From contig NC_064616.1 of assembly GCF_023898315.1 (NCBI RefSeq), positions 291,985,205 through 292,049,204 on the forward strand: a stretch of 64,000 nucleotides of DNA, read 5' to 3'. The stretch comes from Schistocerca nitens (Eukaryota; Arthropoda; Insecta; Orthoptera; Acrididae). The notes under the pieces are model-generated. The model ran no database searches and had not been told where the DNA came from. It saw nothing but the letters and a program-made list of their open reading frames with translations. Made by a program: the position numbers and the translations under genes. Shown here in pieces: positions 12,990-23,801 of this stretch (position 1 is its first letter; each line of letters begins with the position of its first letter).

Positions 12990-13700
12990 GTGATTACAGG
13001 GAACAACAATTAAGTTTAACTGAATGATGTCATCTAGATACTCACAGTGTGTCAGTTGCCATAGGCAAAGCAGGGGTGTATTACATAAGGTAATCTTTAA
13101 AGCCTGGAAAGGAAAGATTGTTGATAGCAAGGTGGCCACTTGAAATGTGTGCCTTTGCATCACAGCTAGTTCAACAGGTAAGAGAGTTCTGACATGTCTA
13201 CATGGATGAGTCTGTCTAGCTCTGTTTTGAGCAAAGGGCACCAGGTGAGCTTTGAAAAAATGTGGGTCAGCTGTCACTTTAAGAGTTCCATGATCTTCAC
13301 AATCAATTGGGGGATTGCCTTCCATAATCCAAGTGAGAAGATTTGAGCACATCTATCACAGAAAGTCTTTAAGGCAGCACAGAGCCCTTTGGATTGAATG
13401 GTGTGCACTGTTTGATGAACTATAAATCCAAGAGTGCTGAAAGAGTCTATCCAAACAACATTGTTCACTTTGTGGTAGGCAGCCATCAGAAAATTTATGG
13501 AACAAGTGACTTGATTGTAAGTAAATAGGGCGTTTGCCAGTGAACACATCCAGTAAATTTTCTGGGTTGCATTCTGAAAAGTCTGCACTTCCATAGACTG
13601 ATCACTAACTTGGTTCACTTCTGAGGGTTGGGACATATTTTCAGCACAGCTGCTAAAATATACCCACATACCCCTTTTTACTACACCTGCTGCATGTTGC
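12990..13700 (-). pseudogene. Degenerate LTR-retroelement integrase remnant
   Basis: Overlapping minus-strand frames read like an integrase core: VVWIDSFSTLGFIVHQTVHT resembles the 'VDxxSxxP...TT' strand around the first catalytic Asp, followed by ALKTFC and, in another frame, a piece near PP-I-x-C-D-x-HGT and HFFKAHLVPFAQN where the second catalytic Asp region would be. Stops and frameshifts separate the parts. The flanks show no LTRs that I can see. Similarity is by eye to Ty3/gypsy integrases. Confidence 0.5.
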
Positions 13701-13702
13701 AT

Positions 13703-14394
13703 GCCAATGGGACACTCACTGGCAGTGGAGAGGGGGGGGGGGTTGGAAACAATATTTACAGCCTGGGAATGATGTTGCCGCTGATGCAGCTCATTGCCAT
13801 TGATGCAGTTGTTTACAGAGTTATCTGAACTGCAGAGCAGGTGATGGTTCTGCCAGAGCTACCAAGACACCAGAGAGCTGACTGCTGTAATGTCTTCTTC
13901 TATCTTAAATAAACTTTGGACTGTGTGGGAAATATTGTGGGCTCAAGCTGTTTGAATTAATTCAGTCACAGAAGAATCCAGTTTCCTCAACAGTGGTTTC
14001 TCATTTCTGAGTTGGGATTAAGACACCCTATTACATACTTGATTAAAGATTCTGCACAGTTCTGTCCCAACAAATATTTGAAACTGCATTGTTATGGTAG
14101 GGAGCGAATATTCAGTGAGTCTAACTGTTCTGTTACTCCTGTCCCTAACTTCCAGATAATCTTGATTTGTCCTTTGTCAAAGTCACTTAAGCAAGCTGAT
14201 TTCAACCATTTTTAACATGGTAACATGGAGCTGACCAAAAGATTCCTCTGTCTCACCAGAACCTACTATGTATCTACTATATGCCTTAGAGCTGACTTAG
14301 GGATACTTGTGTACACATCAAAGAGATTGTCATAATATCCTGGCTCATCAGTGTAAGTATAAAATTAAGAATATGAAGTGAATGAAACAAGTAC
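13703..14394. other. Intron sequence next to exon C
   Basis: No frame or repeat recognised, apart from a G-rich run near 13730. A piece near 14330-14353 (ctggctcatcagtgta) resembles one end of the TIR element at 49.9-50.6 kb and may be a transposon relic. Confidence 0.3.
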
Positions 14395-14601
14395 CTGATG
14401 TCCTGATGCAATATTCATCATATCACTTAGTTTCCTTAATAGCCATGTGGTTGGCTTCTGCTGTGGAGCCGAAGTCATATGGCTAGGACACCTCCACCTG
14501 AGTCGTGGATGTCGATGCCTGCTTGAACATGGTGCCTTGTGATGAACAGGGCAGTGTCTGACACATCGGCACAGTTTACTTGGATCTGTGTCTGCCTCAC
14601 T
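14395..14601 (-). CDS. Cys/His/Arg-rich exon of the unknown minus-strand gene (exon C)
   Basis: A 207-bp exon of 69 codons, phase 0 to phase 0. The acceptor is TTGCTGTCCTAG and the donor CATCAG/GTACTT. The frame is open from splice site to splice site, while the competing frame, which contains a longer methionine-to-stop stretch, hits a stop inside the exon. The start has closely spaced Cys and His (CRCVRHCPVHHKAPC) followed by a basic HRHPRLRWRCPSH stretch, then a milder helical-looking end (TTWLLRKLSDMMNIASGHQ). The Cys/His spacing could bind a metal, but I cannot match it to a named finger. It joins the 2.7-kb exon in frame across an 11.7-kb intron. Confidence 0.5.
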
Positions 14602-15412
14602 CTAGGACAGCAACATAATAATTGTAATTGAAATTGAAATTTGGATTGACATAATGGAGGTGCATTATCCTCCATATCTATGACTTATGAGATGGAACAG
14701 AAATAAGCTACATTACAAATGTACAAAATATAAATGCACAAGAGTTCTTCAACTAATGTTAATACAGAACAGACAAAGTTACTTGCATATGTAATCTCTT
14801 CATATACTCTTAAGACACCTAAATATGGAACCTGTCTTTGGCAGGGACAAGACAAAATTTCCAATACAAATAACAGTTAGAATTGTTATTGTCTAATGTA
14901 CATTACTGGATAGAAAAAAAAAGCAACAAATCAACGTCAAAAAGTACAATAGCTGTTGAGCTATGTCTAAAGAATCCATCTGATAGTATACTAAATTCAG
15001 AAAAAGTGAAATAAAAAGTTACAACTCCCACTAGATATTATGCAAACACTCAGAAGGAGTTGTTTAGTAAAATATGTAGGTATAATTTTATTTTAGACTT
15101 ATTGTTACATTTCTGAAAGTGACTGAGAATTATAACACAGTTTAACTCAATTTATTTATTTGCAATTCATATGTATGTCTTATGAAATAGTTTGTTACCA
15201 CAGGTGTAGTAGTATATAATATTCATTCATCCTTCTTCTTCTTCGCATATTATTGTGTAGTCCATTTCACAGCTGTGGTATATGTCATCATACCACATTC
15301 CTCCTTACCTTTCTATACCAGCCTGAGTAGTCTGAAGAAGTGCATCCCTTATACAGGTAAATCACCATCAAAACTATCAGTACTGGTAGAAAGGAATATG
15401 TATGTCATATGT
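14602..15412. other. Intron sequence, nothing recognised
   Basis: AT-rich, CpG-poor and without long frames. A CTTCTT run near 15230 is the only simple repeat. It ends at a Tc1-like terminal repeat. Confidence 0.35.
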
Positions 15413-15626
15413 ACACTGTCTGACCAAAAGTATCTGGACACTCCTGTGTAACATAGACTTGACCACTAGATCATACAAGATGTAGACCCACCAGCATAAA
15501 AGGAGGTAGGCAGTATTTTATCATCAGTAGACAAACAGTAACAGCAGATAGGATTGGTCAAAATAGCTCATTTACATCAGCTGTGAACTAGTCATTGTAT
15601 GCCACCTGGGTAACAAATCCATCAGG

Positions 15627-15863
15627 ACTGAAGAAGGTGGTGCAGTGGTTAGCACACTGAACTCGCATTCAGGAGAACATCAGTTCAATCTTGCATCTGG
15701 CCATCCAGATTTAGATTTTCCATGATGTCCCTAAATCGCTTCAGGCAAATGGTGGGATGGTTTCTTTCAAAGAGCATGGCTGATTTCCTCCCCCATCCTT
15801 CCCTCATCTGATGGGACCAATGACCTCACTGTTTAGTCCTCTCCCCCAAATCAACCGACCAAC
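15627..15863 (+). mobile_element. tRNA-derived SINE, family 2
   Basis: Starts ACTGAAGAAGGTGGTGCAG with a tRNA-like promoter half (B-box-like AGTTCAATCTTGC) and continues gatttagattttccatgatgtccctaaatcgct. The same family occurs at 63337-63569. It is flanked by CAAATCCATCAGG at 15614-15626 and 15864-15876, a 13-bp target-site duplication within the Tc1-like element. Confidence 0.75.
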
Positions 15864-16365
15864 CAAATCCATCAGGGACAATTCAGCTCTTCTAAGGCTC
15901 CCCAAGTTGACTGTTGATGATGTGATTATAAAGTCAAAATATGAGGGAACTACCATGACTAAACCAAGACCATGCACATCTCATGTACTGATGGACAGAG
16001 ACTGTCAGTCATTGTGGAGGGTGGTTGTAAAATATCACATGAAATCAGCAGAAGGAATCATGTGTTCCAAAGTGATACCAGCAGTACATCAAGCACATTG
16101 GCTGTGTGTAGAGATTTAAAAAGGGTACAATGGTCAAGCAGCTGTTCAGAAGCCACACATTTCTGTAATCAGTGCTAAGTGACATTGAGATTGTGTGAAG
16201 AGTGATGTCACTGGACAATGAAGGACTGTAAATGATGGGTTTGGAGTGGTGGTTCGTGCAACTGTGCTCTACCCTGTGACAATTGATGTTTGGGCTTGGC
16301 TTGGTGAATACCTGGAGAGCATTAACTGCCATCATGTGCAGTGCCAACTGTGAAGAGTGGAAGAG

Positions 16366-16563
16366 CCAGCCGCTGTGGCTGAGCGATTCTAGGCACTTCA
16401 GTCTGGAACCGTGCTGCTGCTACAGTCGCAGGTTCGAATCCTGCCTCGGGCATAGATGTGTGTGATGTCCTTAGGTTAGTTAGGTTTAAATAGTTCTAAG
16501 ATTAGGGAACTGATGACCTCAGATGTTAAGTCCCATAGCACTTAGAGCCATTTGAACCTTTTC
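16366..16563 (+). mobile_element. tRNA-derived SINE, family 1
   Basis: Contains the B-box-like GGTTCGAATCCTGCC and the body ccttaggttagttaggttt shared with copies at 44.1, 59.0, 59.8 and 61.5 kb, ending in agccatttgaacc. Flanked by a perfect 15-bp duplication TGAAGAGTGGAAGAG at 16351-16365 and 16564-16578, which marks LINE-assisted insertion. Confidence 0.85.
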
Positions 16564-17110
16564 TGAAGAGTGGAAGAGGTGGTGTTATGGTACGGGGGTG
16601 TTTTTCACGACTAGAGTGCCGTTCCCTTATTGTGTTCAGAAAAACACTAGATTTGTAAGTGTATGAACACATTTTACAGCATTGTGTACTGTGTACAGCA
16701 GAGGAACAATTTGGAGGTGATGATTGCGTATATCAGTATGACAGTGGACCTTATGATAAAGCAGCATTTTTGAGGTTATGGTTTGTGGACAACAACATTC
16801 TTAAAATGGACTGGCCTGCTCTCCTAAACCCAATGAGACACCTTTAGGATGAGTTACAATATCAACTTAACTCAATGCCCCAGCATCAATCACCACAATC
16901 TTCTCTGATTTTGGCTCTTGAGGAAGAATGGGCTGCCATAGCTCCACAAACATCAGGTTATGTACTGAATCATCATTTTGGGAGCTGCATATTTCTAATT
17001 GGTCTCTTGCAAGAGTTTTAGCAGATATTTGTGGCACCTTTAATGCTCTCTAGCTGTGTATTGGCATCAGTTTTAAACAGAGGTTTTCCTTCCAGGGCTA
17101 CAGCAAAGAG

Positions 17111-18710
17111 AGTTGTAAAAGGTGGAGTCTTGAAACTCATTTTGTTCCAGCATAAGGAATTTTTCTGATAACTTCCAACTCTTAGACTGTCCTTCCCTTA
17201 ACAAATACATTGTATTCTCTACTCCATACAGAATGATTCCTCTATCAGTTAAAATGCTACAGGGGAGAGTAATAGAGGCTCAGTTTCATGTCCTAAGAAT
17301 CCACCTCAGCTGCAAGTAGGTCTACCTCTGCGTGCAGCAGTGGTATGTCTGAACATCTGGCATTTGAAGCATAAAACATGATTTGGTGTAAATACATGTA
17401 TCTGAACACACCCTTTATGTGTTATGGCAATATAAATCTATTTAAACAGTTGCTATTTTTTTCTCTTGAATGCATTAGTAATTTTCTTTATTTTTAATTG
17501 TTCATTCTTCCTGAAGATCTTTCAAATTTGTATCTACAATATCACAACATCCTTACAGAAGCTGACTGTGTTATACTGTTCACAGATTACGTGATTGTAT
17601 CTCAGATTGTTTTGAATAATTTTATCACTTGTAGCAGTCATCATCGGAAGGTTGCTTGTACATGGTCTTTTCACAGGTTTCAGGGTACTTCCTAATCCTT
17701 CCACCCCCTTCTGAATGTAAAATTAATTTATTTATTTAGTCTGAGTTCTGGTGATCCATCTTGTGAATATACCACAGAGTATGGAATGAGTCAGTTTTAC
17801 CAGTACAATACATTTCTCGCAAAACTGGCTTCTTGTCTTACAATAATTGCAATAATAATAAATTATCTTGATACAATACTGTCCTGTTTTTATTTCTGAG
17901 TTTTATTTTATTTGAGGCTTGTTCAGGGGTCTCTCCTCTTAAAGTAACTTGATTTAATTTGGTTTTAGTACTCTCTGGTGGCTCTGGTGGGACACCCAAG
18001 CCAAATGCAAGTAAGGTCTAGCTGGTGCCCCTGCCGTTAACTAATTTGCATTGGCAGTCATCTAGCCCATTGATTTGAAGTTCACATTTAGGGTGAGGTT
18101 CTTTTATAGACGTTTTAAACTGTATTCATGATCCAGGTGGTTCAGACAAGCTCCCTAAAACACACATAACACACATAACGCTCCATTAGCATAGCAAACA
18201 GAGTGTCATGGAAGCAAGGTGGAGCTTACAATAATGAAGGACTGACCAGTTCTCAGCTTAAGAAACATGGGTTTAGCAAAACCACACTGGAATCCATCTA
18301 ATGTTGACTGATCTGCTCATATTTAGCACCACCCAGGTGGATGCATAACTTAGGAATGCTAGGGATATAGCTTGCATTGAACTCACACATGCCAATGAAA
18401 AAAATTCCAGTCCCTTTTTATTTAAATCAGCTTACCTGTCACAAAGGTAGGAGGTGAAACTAAGTGAAATCATAGTTGCACAAAAATGTGTATGCTCTTC
18501 ATATCAATGAATAATATTTCAATATCATGTCCCACTTTTAAAGTGATTTCAGTATTTAAACATGGAATATGGCTTTAGAAAAAAAATACATAGAAAATAA
18601 AAAATTGCCATCACTGAATATAGCCCTTTAAGAAAACTAGAAAGTATCATGGCCAAACAGAATAAATTAGGAATGCATGAGAAACATTAATTACAGTATC
18701 TAAAACATAC
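17111..18710. other. Intron sequence, nothing recognised
   Basis: AT-rich, CpG-poor, with no long frame. No splice-bounded open frame or repeat was recognised here. Confidence 0.35.
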
Positions 18711-18773
18711 CTCTGAACTGTGAGCAGACCATTCCACTTTTTCCTTTTCATCAAGTGGGCCAAAGTAACAACC
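18711..18773 (-). CDS. 63-bp microexon of the unknown minus-strand gene (exon B)
   Basis: A short symmetric exon of 21 codons, phase 0 on both sides. The acceptor is TTTCTTTCAG and the donor GAG/GTATGT, both close to the animal consensus. The phase-0 frame reads GCYFGPLDEKEKVEWSAHSSE, a polar, acidic peptide that continues the acidic end of the 28.1-kb exon and joins the Ser/Glu start of the 14.6-kb exon. Being a multiple of three it could be skipped without a frameshift. A second frame is also open here, so frame choice rests on phase agreement with the neighbouring exons. Intron sizes are about 9.4 kb upstream and 4.1 kb downstream. Confidence 0.5.
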
Positions 18774-19019
18774 CTGAAAGAAAAGCATTTGAGCAATGAT
18801 AAAATGACCTTATGAATTATCAATGTTGCCTGTGAACAATGTATAATAAACTTCACATTCCACACATACAAAGTACTTTTGATACATTTTTGCCCTATTG
18901 TGAATCCAACCGTGAGCATGTTATGAGAAGTATAGTTGCTACTCACTGTATAGCACAGATGCTGGGTCGCAGACAGACACAACATAAAGGGTGACAGAAA
19001 TTGAGCTTTTGGCCAACAA

Positions 19020-19022
<3 letters not shown>

Positions 19023-19088
<66 letters not shown>
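19023..19088. repeat. (AC)n microsatellite
   Basis: About 33 AC units without interruption. It creates artificial Val-Cys open frames on the minus strand. Confidence 0.95.
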
Positions 19089-19091
<3 letters not shown>

Positions 19092-19184
19092 ACCACAGAC
19101 TGTGGCTGCTGTGGCCTCAGAGAGAGAGAGAGTGAGTGTTGTCAATGAATGAATGACTACTGGTTTATGTACAATAAAATCTTC

Positions 19185-21000
19185 TTGGGTTGACACCTGA
19201 GTCAATGTGTTGTTCTCTGGCAATGTTTCAGCAAGTTTCTTACTTGCCATCTTCAGGCAAAGTGTTGGGTTCACATCTTGTCTGGATCTTTATAGCCACC
19301 GGACCAAAGGCTTCTCTGCATCCTTGGCACTGGTCAGGCCAATCAGGCCGAGCAGAATCAGTGCGGCGGCACGTGGTGGGGGGCAGCCACGAGCCCTGGG
19401 TCCTCGTGTCTTGTCTCGGTGCAGCCTGTTTATTCCATCCACCGCCACCAACCTGCCTCAGTCAGTGTGCTCTCATCTTATTCTTGCTAAAGTTGTGTTC
19501 CACTTGGTGCTGAGTTGGAAGCCACTATCCTGGTTGACCAGGTTATCACCAACCTGTATTGCCACTGGCTCTTTAATATTAGAGTCCCAGACACCTTTCA
19601 GTCTACAAAATCTCTTCGTTTCTTCAAATTGAAATGTGTGTTCTTCACTGAGGCTGTGCCCCGCTACTGCAGATTTTTCATTTTGTCCAAGGTGAACACT
19701 TCTCACTTGTTCAGAGATGCGTTGTATGATGCAATGCTGCATCTGTCCAATATACTGTTTTCCACATTCGTGGGGAATGCTATAGACATCCAGTGTTCTT
19801 AGACCCAAGTTGTCCTTCATTGAGCCCAGCATATTCCTGCTTTTTGCTGGAGGATGGAAGATGATTTTTATCTTATTCTTCTCCAGTATCCTGGAAATCT
19901 TGGACAGGGTTGGCAATGTGTACTGGAGGAATGCTAGACTTTGGTTGTTCTCTTCTTCCTGAAGGTCCTTCTTCTTCTTCTTCTTCTTCTTCTTGCTCAC
20001 CTTGAGAGCACGTCTAATCTGCGTTTCAGAGTAGCCATTCATCTGAAAGGTTTTCTTGAGGTGCTGAATCTCAGTAGAAAAACTGTCCTTGTTGCATATG
20101 TCATGAGCCCTGAAGGCAAGGGTAGTGAGCATGGATTTCCATTGTGCTGGGTGATGGCAGCTGTTGGTGTTGAGGTGCAGGTCTGTGTGTGTTTTCTTTC
20201 AGTAGACCTAGTGTCCCAGTGTGCTGTCCGTTTTCTTCTTTATTAGAATATTGAGGATGAGTAGGCAACCATCTTCTTTCAATTCCATTGTGAACTTGAT
20301 ATTCTCAGGTATGCTGTTCAGATGGTTGAGAAATTCCATTAGTGTGTCCTTGCCAAGTGGCCAGACCATGAAAGTATCATCCACTTACCAATTGAAGACC
20401 TTGGGTTTAAGGCATGCTGTTTCCAAAGTGAAATCCTCAAAGTATTCCATGTACAGATTGGTGATACATCGTACCACTGGGGATCCCATAGCGACTCGGT
20501 CCACCTGTTGATAAAACTTGCCCCCACACTGGTAATATGTCATCATGAGTGCATGGCAGAATAATTCCTCTGTGTCTTTATCAAAATGATTCTCCAGTAG
20601 TTTCAAGGAGTCCTCTAGTGGTACCCTCATGAAGAGGGATGTAACGTCAGAGCTTACCATAATATCATTTTTGCCAAGACACCACTCCTTGAGTGTCTTA
20701 ACAAACTCTGTGGAATTCTTGATGTGGTAGGGGCATTTACCCCCAACAGGCTTGAGTAGTTGTGCCAGATGTTTGGCTATTGATAGCGTCTACTATCAGG
20801 TGTAGTGGTACATCCCTCTTGTGTATCATGGGGAGGTGTTATAACTGTGGTTGAACTGGAGCTCTGGGGTAAAGCCTCTTTACCAAGTCCTGGTCCAGAC
20901 CTGAGTTTTTGAGAAGACTAATGGTCTTTCTAGTCACAGCTGTTGTAGAGTCCTTCTCCACTTTTTTGTAGGTATGGTCCTGCATCAATGAAATGATCTC
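19185..21000 (-). mobile_element. Penelope-like retroelement, minus copy
   Basis: Minus-strand pieces in Penelope order. Near 20.4-20.95 kb is reverse transcriptase: DVTSLFMRVPLEDSLKLLENHF, then VAMGSPVV and, after a stop, VDDTFMVWPLGK. Near 19.5-20.1 kb the linker and a GIY-YIG-type nuclease follow: VYSIPHECGKQYIGQMQH, then an Arg- and Ser-rich helix region and AGHSLSEEHTFQFEETK. The left outer region (19.2-19.45 kb) is repeated inverted at 22.2-22.43 kb. A (AAG)n run at 19970-20000 lies within the coding linker. Stops break the RT, so it is a dead copy. Confidence 0.75.
19473..20132 (-). pseudogene. Penelope linker and GIY-YIG endonuclease domain
   Basis: A 219-codon open stretch. First comes the region NGYSETQIRRAL with a poly-Lys run encoded by an expanded AAG tract. 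Then the nuclease: VYSIPHECGKQYIGQ is the GIY-YIG core strand pair in the form typical of Penelope elements (with CxxC-like Cys spacing), followed by a conserved Arg helix (RISEQVRSVHLG) and AGHSLSEEH. The nuclease part is nearly intact while the RT upstream is broken. Confidence 0.65.
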
Positions 21001-21004
21001 TTCA

Positions 21005-22430
21005 CGAGGGCACTGCTTGATGACTCCTTGAAACTACTGGAGAATCATTTCAATGAAGACACAGTGAAATTATTCTGCCATGCACTCACGACCACATATT
21101 TACAGTGTGGGGGCAAGATTTATCAAAAGGTGAATGGGGTCGCTATGGGATGCCCACTGGTACATGTATCACCAATCTATACATGGAATTCTTTGTGGAT
21201 ATCACTTTGGAAATAGCATGCCTTAAACACATGGTCCTATATTTGGTACATGGATGACACTTTCATGCTCTGGCCACATGGCAAGGATACTCTAATGGCA
21301 TTTCTCAATCATCTGAGCAGCAACATGAGAACATCAAGTTCAAAGTGGAAATGGAAGAAAATGGGTGCCTACTCATCCTCGATATCCTAATAAAGAAGAA
21401 AACGAACAGCACACTGGGACACTTAGTCTACTGAAAGGAAACACACACAGACCTGTACCTCAACACCAACAGCTGCCATCACCCAGCACAATGGAAATCC
21501 ATGCTCACTTCCCTGATTTTGCAAAGCTCTGGACAAATGCGACAAGGACAGTTTTTCTACTGAGATTCAGTGTCTCAAGAAAACCTTTCAGATGAATGGC
21601 TACAACAAAACACAGATTAGACATGCTCTCAAGATGAGCAAGAATAAGAAGGAGAACCTTCAGGAAGAAGAGAACAACAAAAGTCTAGCATCCGTCCCAT
21701 ATGCAGGGCCACCCATGGCCAAGATCGACAGGATACTGGAGAAGAACAAGATTAAAAACCATCTTCCATCCTCCAGCAAAAATCAGGAATATGCTGGACT
21801 CAATGAAGGACAACTTGGGTCTATGAACATCAGGTGTCTACAGAATTTCCTGTGATTGTGGAAAACAATATATTGGACAGATGCAGTGTAGCACGACACA
21901 ATGCATCTCTTAACATGTGGTAATCATTCGCCTCGGACAATATGAAAAATCCACAGTAGTGGAGCACAGCCTCAGCGAAGTACACACATTTCAATTTGAA
22001 GAAACAAAGAGACTGTGTGGTTTTTGGGACTCAAGAGGCAGTGGAGATATCGGTAGTGACAACCTGGTCAACCAAGGTAGTTGCTTCCAACTCAGCACTG
22101 CGTGGAGTACATCTTTAGCAAGTATAAGATGAGAATGCACTGATAGATACAGGTTGGTGGTGGTGGATGGAATAAACAGGCTGCACTGAGATGAGACGCC
22201 AGGACCTGGTGCCCATGACTCCCCCCCTACCATGTGGTGCTGTGCTGATTCCTCTCATGCCTGATTTTACCCAACCGGCACTGAGGATGCAGAAAAGCCC
22301 ATGGTCCAGTGGCTATAAAGATCTTGACGAGATGTGAACCCGACACTTTGCCTGAAGATGGCAAGTAATAAACTTGCTGAAACATTGCCGGAGAACAACG
22401 CATTGACTCTCCTGTCAACTCGAGAAGATT
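21005..22430 (+). mobile_element. Penelope-like retroelement, plus copy (inverted partner)
   Basis: Same family as the minus copy, opposite strand. RT starts mid-domain (KLLENHFNEDTVKLFCHAL), then GVAMGCPLV and MDDTFMLWPHGKD; the linker NGYNKTQIRHAL and a decayed nuclease follow, the latter with CGKQYIGQ-like remains and EVHTFQFEETK. Its 3' region (22.18-22.43 kb) repeats, inverted, the left end of the first copy (19.2-19.45 kb). The RT start lacks the upstream part held by the other copy, so this one is truncated at its 5' end. Confidence 0.7.
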
Positions 22431-23801
22431 TTATCATAGAGATTTGCCGAGAAAGCCTGCATTCTCAGAGTACCGGTGTAGTTTTTATAAAAATATTTTA
22501 ATGCTAGAATGTTGAGCCAAAGGAAAGAAATACCTTAAGTTTATAAAAACACTAGTAATGAAGTTTGGCAGGTCATTAAAAGGCTGCAGCATAGTCAATA
22601 GCTTAAAAAATGACTGTACAAGGAGATAACTGGGTATGCATTATGACTACTGCGATACTGAATGCCACCTGATGGCATTTTGGGCACCTGACATGGTAAG
22701 GAAAGTATATAAGTGAAACAGAGACAAATGGGGAATCATTCTAGTGATGCTACCTATTACAAATGAGGAAACATGTTGACATAAGTGACTTTGACAAAGG
22801 CCAGATTGTTATGGCCGGCACCTAGGAACAACTGTCTAGGAAATGGTGAAGCTAGTCAGCTGCTCAAGTGCATTGTCATAGTATATATGGGAAATGTTTG
22901 AAGGATGGTGAAACCACAAGCTGTTGTACATACTGCCTCATCACAGAACATGGAGAAGGTGGCTTGTCTGCTGTGTACTGCAGGATAGGAAGTGGGAGCT
23001 GAGTGGTAAAGTGTTCACTTTGCATGTGAAAAACCCCAGATGCTATCTGTACCAGATCAGTTCACAGAGTACAATGTTGGTGCAGGCACTAATGTTTTGG
23101 AGCTTACCATTCAGTGCACATTGTTTAATATGGGCATCACAGCAAGCAAATCCTGTGTGTTCCCTCGTTGACCCAGTGACACTGTCAGTTATGAATGCAG
23201 TGGGCACAGGATCATTGAGATTTGACCATGGATCAATGGAAACATGACACTTGGTCAGATGAACCAAATTTCTTATTATACCACGTTGGTGGTCATGTTC
23301 AGACACCCAGTCATTCAGGCAAATGGCAGCTCGGAAAATATACCATACCATTGATGCAAGATGGTGGGGCCAGCATTATAATAAGAGGGTCATTCATCCA
23401 GGCATCCAATGGACCAAAAATAGTAATTGAAGGCAACACGATAGATGAAGACTACATGAACATCATTGTCAACTGCCTGCATCCCTTCATTCTTAATATC
23501 TTCCCCAATGTCAATGGCATTTTCCAGCAGGAAGACACAAGCCCAGAATCATGATACTGTGGTTCATCAAGCATGATAGTGAACTCATGTTGATGCTTTG
23601 CCAACCAAATTTGCCTTATCTGACCCTGATGGAACACATCTGGAATGCTCTAGCATAAGCAGTTAAACACGCACAAACCATCAGTTTTACAGTAATTTAC
23701 AGTAATGGAATGATCTGTGCATAGACAGCTGGTGTCTTATACCTCTGGACATCTACCAAAGACTTGTTGAATCCATACCACATAGAATCACTGCTGTACT
23801 A

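Larger units (their letters stand above)
15413..17110 (+). mobile_element. Degraded Tc1-like transposon split by two SINEs
   Basis: Starts with a Tc1-type end (ACACTGTCTGACCAAAAGTA). Transposase pieces follow on the plus strand: an RGCFS-like segment near 16.6 kb, then FGGDDCVYQYDSGPYDKAAF, matching the region around the second catalytic Asp, and WPALLNPMRHL*DELQY matching NPIEHLWDEL around the final Glu. The Glu of that motif and many residues have been lost, so it is inactive. Two SINEs interrupt it, each with its own target-site duplication. The right end is not clearly preserved. Confidence 0.65.

Noticed and set aside
14475..14675. Minus-strand frame ending HDSGGGVLAI
   Set aside because: It overlaps exon C in a different frame and stops inside it; the phase-0 frame fits both splice sites and neighbours.
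18647..19274. Long minus-strand open frames with Val-Cys repeats
   Set aside because: They are translations of the (AC)n microsatellite joined to intron sequence; only the 63-bp segment at 18711-18773, in another frame, is splice-bounded.
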